Shown here in pieces: positions 1 to 12,920 of a stretch of 64,000 nt of DNA. How positions within the stretch are numbered: position 1 is the first letter of the stretch; every line of letters begins with the position of its first letter. Both the position numbers and the translations under genes were made by a program. This DNA is from Begonia masoniana (Eukaryota > Streptophyta > Magnoliopsida > Cucurbitales > Begoniaceae): assembly GCA_022432975.1 (NCBI GenBank), contig CM039503.1, positions 54,248,466 through 54,312,465 of the forward strand. The letters run 5' to 3'. Under the pieces are notes generated by a model. That model searched no databases and was not told the origin of the DNA. It worked only from the letters and a program-made list of their open reading frames with translations.

Positions 1-348
1 GACCGCGACCGCGACCGCGACCGCGACCGCGACCGCGACCGCGACCGCGACCGCGACCGCGACCGCGACCGCGACCGCGACCGCGACCGCGACCGCGACC
101 GCGACCGCGACCGCGACCGCGACCGCGACCGCGACCGCGACCGCGACCGCGACCGCGACCGCGACCGCGACCGCGACCGCGACCGCGACCGCGACCGCGA
201 CCGCGACCGCGACCGCGACCGCGACCGCGACCGCGACCGCGACCGCGACCGCGACCGCGACCGCGACCGCGACCGCGACCGCGACCGCGACCGCGACCGC
301 GACCGCGACCGCGACCGCGACCGCGACCGCGACCGCGACCGCGACCGC
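1..348 (+). repeat. Coding hexanucleotide array (GACCGC)58
   Basis: Fifty-eight consecutive identical GACCGC units, with no interruption, code for alternating Asp-Arg inside the helicase gene. The array probably continues beyond the left edge. After 348 the code changes to mixed synonymous codons and Glu/Arg (GAA TAC, CGT, AGG), so the pure block stands out from the older charged region. Confidence 0.97.
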
Positions 349-2253
349 GAATACGACCGCGACCGTGACAGGGATCGTGAACGGGATAGGGATCGCGAAA
401 GGGAACGCGAGAGGGCTCGTGACCGCGATTCTGAGAGGCGGAATCGCGAGCGGGAGCGTGAGGAAGAGGCGAAATCTCGAGAGCGTGCGCGCTTAGAGAA
501 GCTTGCGGAGCGGGAGCGAGAGAAAGAGCTCGATGCCATAAAGGAGCAGTATCTAGGATCCAAAAAACCTAAGAAAAGAGTGATTAAACCGAGCGAGAAG
601 TTTCGCTTCTCTTTTGATTGGGAGAACACAGAAGACACTTCTCGGGATATGAATGCGCTCTACCAAAACCCTCACGAGGCCCAGCTTCTGTTTGGGAGAG
701 GGTTCCGCGCGGGAATGGATAGGAGAGAGCAGAAAAAGCTGGCTGCGAAGAACGAGAAAGAATTGAGAGACGAGATTAGGAAAAAGGATGGTGTGGAAGA
801 GAAACCGGAGGAGGCTGCGGCTCAGAAACAAAGGGAAAAAGCTGCTGAACTGTACGACACCTTTGACATGAGGGTTGATCGCCATTGGAGCGAGAAGAAG
901 CTGGAGGAGATGACGGAGAGGGACTGGAGAATTTTCAGGGAGGATTTCAATATATCTTACAAAGGATCAAAAATTCCTCGCCCAATGAGGAGTTGGAGTG
1001 AGAGTAAACTGAGTTCTGAGCTGCTCAAAGCAGTGGAGAGAGCCGGTTATAAGACCCCCTCTCCAATCCAAATGGCCGCCATCCCATTAGGGTTAAAACA
1101 GCGTGATGTCATAGGCGTTGCAGAAACTGGTTCAGGTAAGACTGCAGCTTTTGTTCTTCCTATGCTTACTTACATTACGAGGTTACCTCCAATTAGCGAG
1201 GAGAATGAGGCGGAAGGGCCTTATGCAGTGGTTATGGCCCCCACTCGTGAACTTGCACAGCAGATTGAGGATGAGACTGTGAAATTTGCTCACTATATGG
1301 GTATAAAAGTGGTTTCAATTGTTGGTGGGCAGTCAATTGAGGAGCAAGGCTTTAAGATTAGGCAGGGATGTGAGGTTGTAATTGCTACGCCAGGTCGGTT
1401 GCTTGATTGTTTGGAAAGACGTTATGCTGTTCTTAATCAGTGCAATTACGTTGTTCTCGACGAGGCTGATCGAATGATTGATATGGGCTTTGAGCCTCAG
1501 GTTATGGGTGTTTTGGACGCAATGCCTTCTAGCAATCTGAAGCCTGAAAACGAAGATGAAGAGCTTGATTCGAAGAAAATATACAGAACCACTTATATGT
1601 TCAGTGCCACCATGCCACCAGCTGTAGAGCGATTAGCACGAAAATACCTGAGGAATCCCGTCGTAGTCACTATCGGCACTGCTGGAAAGGCTACTGATCT
1701 GATAAGCCAACATGTAATTATGATGAAGGAATCTGAGAAATTCTTCAGATTACAGAGGCTGCTTGATGAGCTTGGAGACAAGACAGCCATTGTGTTTGTT
1801 AACACCAAGAAGAATGCCGATAATGTTGCCAAGAATCTGGACAAGGCAGGTTACCGAGTGACCACTTTGCACGGTGGGAAGTCACAAGAACAGAGGGAAA
1901 TTAGTCTCGAAGGTTTTCGAACAAAGCGATACAATGTTCTTGTTGCCACAGATGTTGCTGGGCGTGGAATAGATATCCCTGATGTGGCCCACGTCATAAA
2001 CTATGATATGCCAAACATTATCGAAATGTACACTCATCGTATTGGACGTACTGGCCGTGCTGGTAAAACTGGTGTGGCTACAACATTTTTGACCCTGCAT
2101 GACACAGAAGTCTTCTATGAACTCAAGCAGATGCTTATTCAGAGCAATAGTCCCGTCCCACCCGAACTAGCAAGACACGAAGCTTCAAAGTTCAAACCAG
2201 GAACTATTCCTGACCGACCGCCCCGAAGAAACGAGACTCTTTTTGCTCATTAA
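1..2253 (+). CDS. RH21: PRP28/RH21-type DEAD-box spliceosomal RNA helicase (5' partial)
   Basis: ATP-dependent RNA helicase of the Prp28/U5-100K type, which helps exchange U1 for U6 at the 5' splice site in the nucleus. The frame is open from base 1, so 750 residues are visible and the true start lies to the left; the GTG at 580 is an internal Val. Visible in order: an Asp-Arg run (1-348), further charged RE/RD-rich sequence to about 600, then the helicase core. Core motifs are the Q motif, AETGSGKT (1120-1143), [12 protein letters not shown] (1459-1470), [14 protein letters not shown] and [10 protein letters not shown], with stop TAA at 2251-2253. The visible part has no intron, as remembered for the Arabidopsis gene. 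The RS/RD-like N-terminus separates it from general DEAD-box helicases. The perfect dipeptide tract is the odd part. Confidence 0.93.
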   Translation, partial: DRDRDRDRDRDRDRDRDRDRDRDRDRDRDRDRDRDRDRDRDRDRDRDRDRDRDRDRDRDRDRDRDRDRDRDRDRDRDRDRDRDRDRDRDRDRDRDRDRDRDRDRDRDRDRDRDRDREYDRDRDRDRERDRDRERERERARDRDSERRNREREREEEAKSRERARLEKLAEREREKELDAIKEQYLGSKKPKKRVIKPSEKFRFSFDWENTEDTSRDMNALYQNPHEAQLLFGRGFRAGMDRREQKKLAAKNEKELRDEIRKKDGVEEKPEEAAAQKQREKAAELYDTFDMRVDRHWSEKKLEEMTERDWRIFREDFNISYKGSKIPRPMRSWSESKLSSELLKAVERAGYKTPSPIQMAAIPLGLKQRDVIGVAETGSGKTAAFVLPMLTYITRLPPISEENEAEGPYAVVMAPTRELAQQIEDETVKFAHYMGIKVVSIVGGQSIEEQGFKIRQGCEVVIATPGRLLDCLERRYAVLNQCNYVVLDEADRMIDMGFEPQVMGVLDAMPSSNLKPENEDEELDSKKIYRTTYMFSATMPPAVERLARKYLRNPVVVTIGTAGKATDLISQHVIMMKESEKFFRLQRLLDELGDKTAIVFVNTKKNADNVAKNLDKAGYRVTTLHGGKSQEQREISLEGFRTKRYNVLVATDVAGRGIDIPDVAHVINYDMPNIIEMYTHRIGRTGRAGKTGVATTFLTLHDTEVFYELKQMLIQSNSPVPPELARHEASKFKPGTIPDRPPRRNETLFAH

Positions 2254-3062
2254 GAATTTCTGAATTCTGATGTCTTCGTCCCTGTTGCTCTGGTGGTAAG
2301 ACTTTTTAATATAACTGAAACACCCATGCGTCCATCGGATGGAAAATCTGTAGATCCTTGAGAATGGATGAATCTGCCTCTGTTTATGGTACGAATGTTG
2401 TTTTCTTATGTGAGCTTTCAAATACTTAGTTTTCCAAACTTTCTAGCAGTTTCAATCAGGACGTTTCTGAGTTATTAATTATGCAATGACATAGTTCAAA
2501 TTTTTACCTGTTTTGGTTACTTTCTATCAATGCTGGGATGCACTTCTAAATTGAAAGTTATGGGCTATGAGAATCATTTGTGCATATGATTAAGAATTGA
2601 GAAGAAGAGAAATTCACTGTTCTTCCTCGCAGATGTCATTATTTCTCTGTTATTTGTGGTACAATTGCAACTCCGAACCTGGTTTTGCCATAAGATTGAT
2701 GTTTATTAGAGAGAGAAAGTGAACACGATTATGTTTTTTTCAGGTGAGTGGAAGAACCCTGGGGAAACACTATGGTCAAAATGTAGTCTTATTCTAATGA
2801 AAAGAGTAACTAGTGGCTCATATTTTCATAGTAGTATGTACATAGTTGAACTGAAAACCTCCTAAACACCAAACAGGAAACAGGGGGAGATGGGCTTCTG
2901 TTCAGCGGCCGCTCCGATCAAATCATAATCACAGACGACGGGGGTCAACTCCGACACTCTTGAGTGTTTCAGCCGTCCTAGGCCTGCAATGGACTTATAA
3001 ACATTGGGTTAAAGAGCAGAAGAGAAATGGGTGAATCCGGGTGGTGAAATATGATCAGAAGG
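2254..3062. other. Intergenic, 3' flanks of RH21 and the B12D-like gene
   Basis: No gene seen. The two genes converge here, so both 3' untranslated regions probably lie in this stretch. Confidence 0.6.
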
Positions 3063-3371
3063 TTACCGAGTGAACGGGTCGGGATGAACCGGATCATGGA
3101 GGGTAGAATGAGGCTCTTGAATGTGAGCCACCTTCCGGAGAAACGACTTGTTTATCAACTTATCGGCGGCGCTGATGATCATATCCGGATCCTCCACCTC
3201 CGGGACCGATTCCCTCCTCTTCTTGCTGAGGTACACTCCTGGAGAATGCACCAGGTGCTGCTTGGCCGTGTGGGTTCCCATTGTCAGCGCCACCACCACC
3301 ATCCCCAACATCACGTAAACCGGCGCAAACTCTCCCTTCATCTCTATTCCTGATTTCACTCTGTTCGTCAT
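3063..3371 (-). CDS. Small B12D-like single-pass membrane protein
   Basis: A 102-residue protein with one predicted membrane span near residues 15-32 (VYVMLGMVVVALTMG), followed by a basic, polar C-terminal part with SPGVYLSKKRRESVPEVEDP. This layout (short N-terminus, one helix, then a conserved S/NP-x-V-x-x-K-R segment) resembles the plant B12D/MLRQ family of small mitochondrial or stress-related membrane proteins, but the match is from memory and weak. ATG is at 3369-3371; a second in-frame Met at residue 11 (MKGEFAP) is an alternative start. The stop is TAA at 3063-3065. Weak ORFs on the other strand are shadows. An intron in the 5' untranslated region is possible but not shown. Confidence 0.6.
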   Translation of the reverse strand: MTNRVKSGIEMKGEFAPVYVMLGMVVVALTMGTHTAKQHLVHSPGVYLSKKRRESVPEVEDPDMIISAADKLINKSFLRKVAHIQEPHSTLHDPVHPDPFTR

Positions 3372-4247
3372 TACTACGATTTCAGCCTTCTTTTCTTGAT
3401 TACAGTTTCACAAAACCACAGAGACAACAGGCCTACCTTCCGTCGGCAGCATGGGCGGCTCCGGTCGCGAAGGATCGCTTCCCTTTGAATGATCTCCAGC
3501 AGTTCTGTCAACACAAATCGGAAAAAAATTAGCTCGATTCATCAATATAGAATCTGGGTTCAGCAAAACACGCACTGTTGCTATTTCTCGGAAAGCCATT
3601 CTCTTTTCTTCAAATCACAGACGACGGCGACGATGTACTATCAGTGAACGTCTCTGCCGCCGGTGGAAGCCTACGGTTTGAATTTATAAGCAAATGGGGT
3701 CAGATATGTGGCGAACGGAGAGGGCTTAAACGTGTCTGGCAGAAAAACCAAACCTCCATAGCCGCAGGACTATTAAGGGAAGAACACGTTGCAGTCATGC
3801 AGAGATTGTCGGAGGGAAGAAGGAGATTATTTTCTCTGGATTCACGTGAAATCAGTAGCATCCGTGGCGTTCGATCCATTTTTGATTTCTATTAAGTGAT
3901 TGTAGATGCAGAAATGTCGATCGAACGCTCAAATTCTGCCATGAAAACCTCCATTTCAGTTAAATTTATCGTCTTCCACCTTCTAAAACAAGAAACACAG
4001 TCATAGATCTTTCGACTCCATCTCTGTAACATGTTCGACGATAATCCACGACAGTAAACAGGCGAAAACGATCCATTCAATTACACTTTGATTTCCATCA
4101 CTAGATTTTGTACGTTTGGTTGTTTCTTTGATTGGTCCTCCCCAATCCACATAATATAAAATAAAAAGAAAAAAGAAAAAACAAAGCAAGCTCTGCACAC
4201 ACTCCAAAGTACAAACAGGATGAAGAGATGAAAAAAAAAAACCGGGT

Positions 4248-5021
4248 TTAGTAGAAATAGGCAGCTGATGAACCGAAACTGAAGCCGTCGTTACTACTGA
4301 TCGTGTCAGGAAAAGGTGGAAGAATCTCGTTCGAATCCAACCCGAAATATGACACGTTTGCTGAATCCTCCAGCCCGGACAGTCCGAAGAAGCTGCTTTC
4401 GCTCCAAATATCTGAATCAATGAAAGCAGGACCAGGCCCGTATGTCGAAGAAGAAGCATCGGGTGGCAATGGTGGTAGCTCAGCTTCATTGCAGTAAGTC
4501 CCTGAGTTTCCACCGTTCATGAAAGCAGTTTCGGGTTGGTACTGATAAGACATACCCGAATCAGTACCCTGGAGCCAACCATTTCCAGGAAAAGGACCGG
4601 CGCAAAATGGGTCGTGGGCGGCGGTGAAGCAGAGGTGGTCGGAGTGGATTTGATGGTCGTGAGGAAGAGGAGGGAAGAGAACGGAAATGTCGGAAGATGA
4701 TTCGTCCGGTGAGATGATGGAAGTGACGGAAGAGCCTAATGGCATATCAGAGTAGACGAAGTTGGTCCGCGCTTTTGAGCCTCGCATAGACCGGGCGGCT
4801 CTGTCGTAAGCCAACGCCGCTTCCTCCGCCGTGTCGAATGTGCCCAACCAATGCCTTTCCTTGGTCGACGGGTCCCTTATTTCTGCTGCATATCTTCCCC
4901 ACGGCCTCCTTCTCACTCCCAAAAACCTCACCTCTTGCTTCTCCTGCTGCTGCTGCTCTTGCTGCTTTCTCTTGCTCTTTGTCACCACCGTTGAGTTCCC
5001 CTTCGAGTTGCTAAAATCCAT
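4248..5021 (-). CDS. LEP-like ERF (AP2/ERF subgroup VIII-b) transcription factor
   Basis: Nuclear DNA-binding regulator of 257 residues. A Lys/Gln-rich N-terminus leads into one AP2/ERF domain (from [20 protein letters not shown] to RTNFVY) with the [10 protein letters not shown] and WLGTF blocks typical of ERFs that bind GCC-box DNA. VYSDMP and SVTSI just after the domain are features I recall from LEAFY PETIOLE (At5g13910); the related DRN/ESR proteins are the main alternative. The C-terminal part is acidic, Ser- and Pro-rich with two LPP-type patches and likely activates transcription. I chose ATG at 5019-5021; the reading frame extends to 5051, but that codon is GTG. No introns, as is usual for this subgroup. 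A GA microsatellite fills the leader. Confidence 0.88.
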   Translation of the reverse strand: MDFSNSKGNSTVVTKSKRKQQEQQQQEKQEVRFLGVRRRPWGRYAAEIRDPSTKERHWLGTFDTAEEAALAYDRAARSMRGSKARTNFVYSDMPLGSSVTSIISPDESSSDISVLFPPLPHDHQIHSDHLCFTAAHDPFCAGPFPGNGWLQGTDSGMSYQYQPETAFMNGGNSGTYCNEAELPPLPPDASSSTYGPGPAFIDSDIWSESSFFGLSGLEDSANVSYFGLDSNEILPPFPDTISSNDGFSFGSSAAYFY

Positions 5022-5022
5022 T

Positions 5023-5071
5023 AGAGAGAGAGAGAGAGATTGACTGAGCACAGAGAGAGAGAGAGAGAGAG
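5023..5071. repeat. GA/CT microsatellite in the LEP-like leader
   Basis: Two runs of GA (about 5023-5038 and 5053-5070) directly upstream of the start codon. On the coding strand these are CT-rich leader sequence; GA runs of this type can be bound by BASIC PENTACYSTEINE proteins. Binding here is inference. Confidence 0.7.
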
Positions 5072-8000
5072 TGATTGTAGGACTGGTTTTACGGGCGTTG
5101 CATGTTGGCTCCTTAAATAAGGAAGTTTCTGCAATTCTATATTTCTATATAAATAAAACATTACAAAATACACAAGAATCTAATCTATTACTTCGTGACC
5201 TATAAAGTCTTACGTGAAAAATATATTTTATGGAAAAAATTTACGAACATACGCGACAATTTACTGTAATAAAATCAATGAACAATGAATTTTGCGACTC
5301 AAATATCAATATACAGATAAAATATAAAACTTTAATATAAATATACGAGTCTGATCTGACCCAACTAGAATTTGAGTCACGCCAAACTCTAAAAATATGA
5401 TACTTCAATTTATACTAACTCCTTAACATTACACATTTGTTCTTCAAGTTTTAATCTTTATTTTCGAATTAAATCCCCATTTAATCTACCAGCAAGAACA
5501 AAAGCAGGTGGAGGGCGTTTCATTAGGACATTTATGATAACGTATCAATCAGTTTCTGAGGAATTTACTCCACTTTTCAACTCCTTTTCTCAATCAAATT
5601 AAAATATAATCAATGATTAACAAACTCCATATCACAAACCCTAATACAAAATCTTGTTCAAACAGTCCCATGTGTAGGCAACTATTTATAATATTATCCC
5701 TTTTAGTTGTATATTAACCTTATTCAACTTCCCAATTATATGATTCTGAGAGAAATCTAAGACCTTTTGCTTTAAACTTTCTTAAATCTTTATGGGAAAA
5801 CCAGGTTCAAAGATCATGCCTGTTTGATTGTCTAAGCTAAAGTAATAGACCCATTAGTTAAATATTTGTTATTTAAAAAAAACGATAAATATCGTAATGA
5901 ACCCTAAAGTGTGAAGGTGTTTTAAAATGAACTGATAACTTGAACTTTTAATTTAATCAATTGATATCTCAGATTTTGAGGTGATAACAATGAACATCTA
6001 GCTGTTATTGTTTTCATTAACTCGATTAATAAACCTTAAAAAATGATTGCTTTTGAAAAAAAAATTATTTAGTAAGATTAATATTTCTCAGATAAATACC
6101 ACTAGCTACGACATAATTAATAAAATCAATAACAGACAAAACACTTATTAATAAATTATTTTTTAAAAATATAATCAAGAAAAATAAATTGAGGGATAAA
6201 ACATTCATTTTTTAAAGTTTATTAACAGAGTTAACAAAAACAATAACGACAAGACGTTCATTGTTAACAACTCAAAGTCCGAGATGTCAATTTATGAAAT
6301 TAAAAATTTAAGATATCAATTGAAAATACCCTAATACTTTAGAGTTCATTTTGCCCCAACCCAAATCATGTGCTCAACAATGGGCCATGATATGCAGGGG
6401 ACTTTATTCCATGATTGGCAAAGCATGTGTTCTGCCATCAAGGAATTGATTTGTTTAAGTAGTTCATAATTTCTCTTCAACTTCAATCATCAAATCTGAT
6501 ATGTTTTCTGTAATTAGCAGTTATTCCAATCATTATATCCAACATCTTTAGCTCAGTTTTTTTCCCATGATGTGGCCTTAGTTCAATGTAGTCAGTCCTA
6601 ATCATGGACTACTAAGGCAATCTCTCTCTTCTCTCTCTCTCTAGAATATATTAAAACATCAGATTACGCATGCCTTTGAAGAGCTTTATTCAAACCAGAA
6701 AAAGGGTTTGAATGTATGATATCACCTGCACCAAATGATTGCTTGAATCCCAAGATCAAAATATACGGAGTACTCAATTATTTTAGTATAATATTATCCA
6801 TTTTGAACCGAAATTCACGTAATTTTGTTCTTGGGATTTGTCCAAAACCTGCTGCATTAGACAGAGAGAAAAACTCTACTTATAAATCATTCAATTTCTA
6901 CTCTTTCAAACAATGTGAATTGTGCACTCTCACTGGTATTGGTTAAACATTCACGATCAACAGAATCTTGAGTCGTCTTTACATTTACATGGCGAACTGT
7001 CACAAAAATCATAACAACATTTCCTCTATCATTCAAATAACCCTAAAAAAACCCCTATCTTTATGCTTTTGTGGAGTACAATAATCACATTATCAATAAT
7101 CAATCTAACCCTAAAAAAAAATAGATTCATGGCTTGCTGCGATTTTTGGATCGATCGGACCAAACTGAACACACAAACCAGTGACTGTGTTTCGATTGGG
7201 AAGGTTGGTCATGTTACCCTTTTGAACAATGCATATGGAGAGAAGGGATAAGGCTAAAAAAGAAGAACATAGTTTAATCTTTCACAAGCCATGTGCTTCC
7301 ATTTTCATCTAAAATACAATGATACACTCCACAATCCTTCCCATTTTTTTAAAGCCCCCACAACTTGAATTTTGATTTGATACCATCAGATTGCCTTTAT
7401 TTCCTCTCCAATTTTTATTATTTTGGAAGAACTTTGAATCATCCATTTCTGAGTGTTAGGCTTGTTGGGTTGCATGTGAGGGTGACATGCAAGAATGCTC
7501 TTTTTTTGGGGGGAAAAAACAGTCACCTACTCTCACTTAATCCATGTATACATGATCTAATTGATCACTAAAGTATAGTTTATTGTGCGATGTCAGATGA
7601 TAGCGACAAAAATACTATGAGGAACTGCAAATACATGATTTACTCAATCAAGCATATGGTTCATTTTGGCTATGATATCACTAATTCTATCACAACCCGC
7701 AAAAGAACATAGTCGAAAATATTTTGAGTTGAACGGTCAGACTCTTTTCGAGAGTCGAATTGTTACTTTTAGTGTCTTTGTCTCGGTTCCCTATCAGGCC
7801 GTGACAATTTATATGTAGTTATTCTTAGAGTTTGAATTATTTGTACGTGATGGAATCAAATTAAATTGAAGGATAATTAAACATATCCCATATTCTAATC
7901 GCATACAACTTGAACAATAATGATGAATTACTAATCCAGTAATATCTGGTCATTAATTAAAGGGAGGTTTCAACTCCTCAATTAAACGTTTTCTCCTAAT

Positions 8001-10544
8001 TTTCTGCAGAAATAGTGAATGATGTTTGCTGTTAGAGAAGTTGGACGATCGGTTTTTGAGTAATTTTTATTGTTTAATGTATTTAATTTAGACTGGTAAA
8101 AGATACGACTCTTAGGGTTCATCTTCCTAGAAAAACAAGTCATGTCTTTTGTGGAGTCTAGCTAGACAGAGACTATTTGGTCAACATTTGCAACGACTGA
8201 TCCAACATTTAGCCTAGTTTGTCATAGCTTTTACTGACAAATTCAATAATCAATGATCATGTACAAATAGCTTTTATTGTCTGGATAATATTTTCATACT
8301 ATCTATGATCCCAGATCGATCATGTACAAATAGGATCATTTTAGCATTCACATGACGGACCGACACATGGCTTGTAGCAGTTCGATGTACGCCCTAAAAA
8401 TGTTTGAATAATGCATGAAATAGGTAGAAACTATTCATGCAGATGGATATCCACCATCGCAGCATCATCTTTTATAGTATGCATCAATGGCTGCTTAAGT
8501 TTGATTTTGATTTTTAGTGGAAAAGAGCGCAAAGACGGGTTTCAAACGAAGACACAGGCAAGAACCCTAGAGAACCAAAGAAACCCACATTGGAGACAAG
8601 ACATATTTTGATGATCCCATGAAAAACTCCAATTCCAACGTACGAACACAAGCACATCAAGTGAAAAAATGGAAGTGATGGTCCAAAAAAGAAACCCTTT
8701 TTTCTGCTTTATGTGCAACAAAGGTGGAGTTAAGCAAAAGCTAACTTTTAGCTTCAAAAATGGATGCGTTTGGACGAAGTTTTAGTGCTTGAAGACTATG
8801 TGAAGATTAATTACCCATCAGTCGAATTGGTCAATTAGGGTTTATAGATCCTACTATACACAATGATAGTTTTTGAGTAATCTCCCAATTCGACAGTTTA
8901 CTCTTCATCGGGAAACCGATCGGGGAAAGAGAGAAATCATGTTTACTCTCAAGATTATTGTGATCAACGTCGCTTGATCATAGATAAATTATACCTATAT
9001 TTGTTGTTCTATGTGAAAAAATATTTTCTCCGATGGTCTTGACATTAATGTATAAGATTTATTAAGTATCTATTAATTTCCAAACAAAATCTAAAACTAT
9101 GTCATTTGTTTACCCCGTGTCGTAGAACATTCATGTACAATGCATATGCACGACTTTCTTCAGTAGTTTAGATAGAGAGAGATCAATAATGAGGCATTAA
9201 GCATGGATGATTTAACGGAAAAACTAACAGTAATGAGTAAGTTGCTCACAATCGACACGTTAAAGTCTAATTTATTCACCAACGCAGTTCAAAGTGTGCG
9301 ATGTACGTTGCCTCATACGATAGGGTCAACATTAACATTTTACCCTTAACTTTTATATATTATTCACATAATCTAAGCAATTTGAGAAAGATGGATTGGC
9401 ATTATATGTAATTATAATAATATATATGAATTTGTCTTTCTATAAGTTTTCAACGTTCAAAGAGAGGAGTAGTGGGTTTGAAAACATGTTCTATCGTTTG
9501 CAAACTTTGGGTTTATTGCTTCCAAAGTTGGAATAAATGTTGAACTAATGTCTTCACTAAATGACATGTTTCTAAGTCCTGAATACCTGATATGCAGACA
9601 AAGTTAAGATTTTGAGTATTTATTATTATTAACACGGTTCTAAATCGTAGACATTTTACATTTAACGGATAAATTTATCGACGTGAATTCTATTTTGTGA
9701 ATTTCCGACAAGCCATAAGTCAAACCTTTACGCCTTCAGTAGCCGATTTAACTGCCTCACCCAACCATTTACAACATGGTGGGGGGGATCAAAATTGAGC
9801 TACAAGTGAACATAATTCAACTTTGGAGATGGGTATGTTTCAAATTGGTAAAAATGAAGAGCTGGACAGTAGATGTGGTGTAGAAAAACCAGTGAATGAG
9901 CAAATACCCTTTTAACACATTTTTAGGAGGCTTTTAATCCAATTAGATGGCCCATTTCAAGGGGTTAAGAGACTCGAAAAACTTGCAGTGTGATGTAAGT
10001 GATGAATTACATTAGAGATTTAGTCACCTTCACGAAGCTCAACACAGAGGGATTTCGTCGATAGAATGTAGAGTCGAACGAAATTGTGATTCTTCCTTCC
10101 TCAAAGAATTACGCGGTGGTCGAAGTGGTTGAATAGTGATACTGGCAAAGTAAGAGTTTCTCTTAATTCTTCTATGTTTTCAGAAATCGAGAGAAGAGAT
10201 AACTTTTTTTTAAGAACATATACGAATCTGACCCTCTTCTTCATCAGATTCGAAGATGAATTAGAAAATGAGTCAATTTGTGTTAATTTTCTTACGTTAG
10301 AGATTTGAAATCTTTCCAATTGGGTCTCTATAAATTAAAACGCTGCAGAAAGAATTCTCCCTTTTAATTTAGGGTTGAGAATTGGAATTAATTTGTGCTA
10401 AAATTAGAGATTTTCTTTAATCACTGCTATTAGAGTTTGATGGATAAATTGCATAAATTTAAGAATAAATTTTGATACGTTACATAGAGAGAGAAGTCCA
10501 TTATTATTCCAAGCACTAAGAGCCAAAGGCAAAACAGGACAAAA
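5072..10544. other. AT-rich intergenic region
   Basis: About 5.4 kb without a convincing gene. It holds the LEP-like promoter (TATA-like sequence on the minus strand around 5143-5156) and a foldback element at about 5890-6358. Short open frames at 6716, 7063, 7365, 8411 and 10101 have no recognisable domain or codon bias. Confidence 0.6.
5890..6358. mobile_element. Foldback/MITE-like element
   Basis: The left arm (from AATGAACCCTAAAGT near 5898) and the right arm, read in reverse complement (AATGAACTCTAAAGT near 6352), match over about 140 bases with scattered differences. The arms flank an AT-rich centre. It has no coding capacity. This suits a non-autonomous inverted-repeat element; no target duplication was identified. 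Confidence 0.6.
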
Positions 10545-11274
10545 TCAGAAACCAGCAACATTTATCGGAAATCGGCCATCTGAAAGTAAAAGCTGAGGCT
10601 GAGGAAGAGCACCAGAAGAGATGGGGGAAGCTGGTTCAGAAGAAGAAGCATTCTTGTCAAAGCAGTAAACAGGGGCTTGCCATTTGTGCTCTTGAAGCAC
10701 AGCTCCCTCCTCAAATGTCATCACATGAGCTTCTCTACCTGCACCGTCATTAACTCAGACGAAACCACAATTCACAAGAATCAAACCCAGAAAAGGAAGA
10801 GAGTCAATTACCAGTGTAAAACACCCAATGAATAGGCCTCTTCGTGAGGACGTCTTCATAGTACCAAATGAACTCCACTTTCTCCCAAACATTGCAGAGA
10901 AAGCCGTCGACATACCTCTGACCCAGATAGTCAGCTCCGTCAAGCCAGTTAGGGCGAAGAATACCCACTTCCAGCTGAGCCGTGGAGCATTCTCCGGCGG
11001 AGTCTAAAGTGTAGACGAAGGAAGTGCCATTGTCCCACTCCAGATCGTACAGAAGCTTTCCCTGCTGACTCTGAATGATGTTGAAGTTTCGGCCGTTGGG
11101 CCAATCGTACCAGAGGTCGATCAGCTCCAGAGAGCCGCTGTAATTCATGAAAAGTATGGAGTGGAATTGGAGCGGCCATGGAGTCGGGACTGGATCTGAG
11201 CACCAACAGACGGAAACTTTGGAGACGAAGACGAGGGAGAAGACGAAGATGGTAAGTCGGGATATGGACGCCAT
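10545..11274 (-). CDS. At4g14100-like secreted protein
   Basis: A 218-residue protein from two exons (10812-11274 and 10545-10738) joined by a 73 bp GT-AG intron in phase 1. The N-terminus ([20 protein letters not shown]) is a typical signal peptide, ending near CWCSDP. The mature part contains [29 protein letters not shown] and WQAPVYCFD, which I recall from Arabidopsis At4g14100, a protein of unknown biochemical function that some annotations label a glycosyl transferase without proof. An in-frame ATG at 11340 adds 22 residues before the signal peptide; the inner ATG is preferred because it puts the hydrophobic segment at the start. N-glycosylation sites (NYSG, NGTS) fit passage through the secretory pathway. 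Confidence 0.85.
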
Positions 11275-11340
11275 TTTGCGACTGCAGTTGAAGGAAGGAA
11301 AGACGCGTGGTTGTTTGACAATCTGAAAGTGATATTTCAT

Positions 11341-11828
11341 GGGTCTAACGAAACGACCCGTCGTTTTTGTTTAATTTGCGACAATTGTGTAATCATCACA
11401 TCATTTCAATGTAACTCGAGCTTGAGAACTCATCGAACAATTAACTCAAAAAACACATACTAAGCACCAAGACCCCCTCCCAACTCACTAGTGCCCGCAC
11501 ACTACGACGTAGTAGCTCGTTTAGGGTCGAGGCCCCAAGGTGGTAGAGAGCTGACATCATGCCTCCACCGAGCAATCTAAAACACATTCATTGTGGAAGA
11601 AGTATCCCATGGTGACGATGAGTCACTTTCCTTATCTGGTATCGTATTGTACAACAATGTCCCGCACACGAATTGCATCACTTGATATCACTGTGACCAC
11701 CCTACACCCTCTTATCGTCGTGGTCAACATTAGATATAGTCCAACCGTGACACCATGCGATCAGTTGCAAATTATAAATTGTTGAGTAACATCGTAATCA
11801 TGGGTATGGGTGTTTGCTTATGATGCCG
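11341..11828. other. Intergenic gap before the AAACAC array
   Basis: No gene recognised. It includes the promoter of the At4g14100-like gene. The open frame at 11591-11785 shows no family features. Confidence 0.5.
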
Positions 11829-12360
11829 AAACACAAACACAAACACAAACACAAACACAAACACAAACACAAACACAAACACAAACACAAACACAAACAC
11901 AAACACAAACACAAACACAAACACAAACACAAACACAAACACAAACACAAACACAAACACAAACACAAACACAAACACAAACACAAACACAAACACAAAC
12001 ACAAACACAAACACAAACACAAACACAAACACAAACACAAACACAAACACAAACACAAACACAAACACAAACACAAACACAAACACAAACACAAACACAA
12101 ACACAAACACAAACACAAACACAAACACAAACACAAACACAAACACAAACACAAACACAAACACAAACACAAACACAAACACAAACACAAACACAAACAC
12201 AAACACAAACACAAACACAAACACAAACACAAACACAAACACAAACACAAACACAAACACAAACACAAACACAAACACAAACACAAACACAAACACAAAC
12301 ACAAACACAAACACAAACACAAACACAAACACAAACACAAACACAAACACAAACACAAAC
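11829..12360. repeat. Pure hexanucleotide array (AAACAC)n, 532 bp
   Basis: About 88.7 uninterrupted copies of AAACAC with no visible point change over 532 bp. No frame on either strand contains a stop, which creates several long false reading frames of Lys-His, Thr-Gln, Val-Phe, Cys-Leu and Cys-Val dipeptides. Flanks are unique sequence (ATGGGT is found on both sides). Confidence 0.98.
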
Positions 12361-12920
12361 ATGGGTGTGTATGAATGTTTGCATATAATGAAATGACAAG
12401 TAGAGTTATACCCAGAAGATAAAAGTGACAGATGGAACAAGCCATAACGATAGTTGTCAAAATTTGTCAAAGGTAAAGTCACAATTGTCATGCCAACAAT
12501 GCAAACATATAACGTAGGTTGGAATGGTATCTCGTCTTTCAATAGGAAGGAAAATGAAATTAAACAACCATTCCTTTAGCCTTTTACGGTTCTCATACCA
12601 GTCCTCACAGCCGAATCACTTTGGAGTGGCGACGAAGGTAGAATGCAGGACCCGTTGAGTCGTGTTCTTCCGGACCATTCTACTTGTTGTCCTCCTATGA
12701 TGTTCAACAGCATGTTACTTGACTTCACCAGGTGAAGCTCAATTAATTCGAAGCATTTCTGCAGCATTAAACAAAACAATAATTGATGAATATCCACATT
12801 TTGATGTACTTGCCAGCCTCAAATGATGTAGCAACAATAAACCAAGGGTCGAGAAAACAAACCTCAAAGTTTCATCTCACTTGAAAACAGCCCACTACAT
12901 AATGTACAGCTTGTGTTTGT
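12361..12920. other. Intergenic, 3' flank of NEF1
   Basis: No gene recognised; probably includes the 3' untranslated region of NEF1. Confidence 0.5.

Noticed and set aside
580..582. GTG as the start of the helicase
   Set aside because: The same frame is open to base 1 and continues the charged region, so this is an internal Val.
5049..5051. Upstream start for the LEP-like gene
   Set aside because: The codon is GTG in a GA-rich leader; the first ATG is at 5021.
11772..12542. Very long frames across the AAACAC array on both strands
   Set aside because: Pure dipeptide translations of a repeat with no stop codons; no start context or domains.
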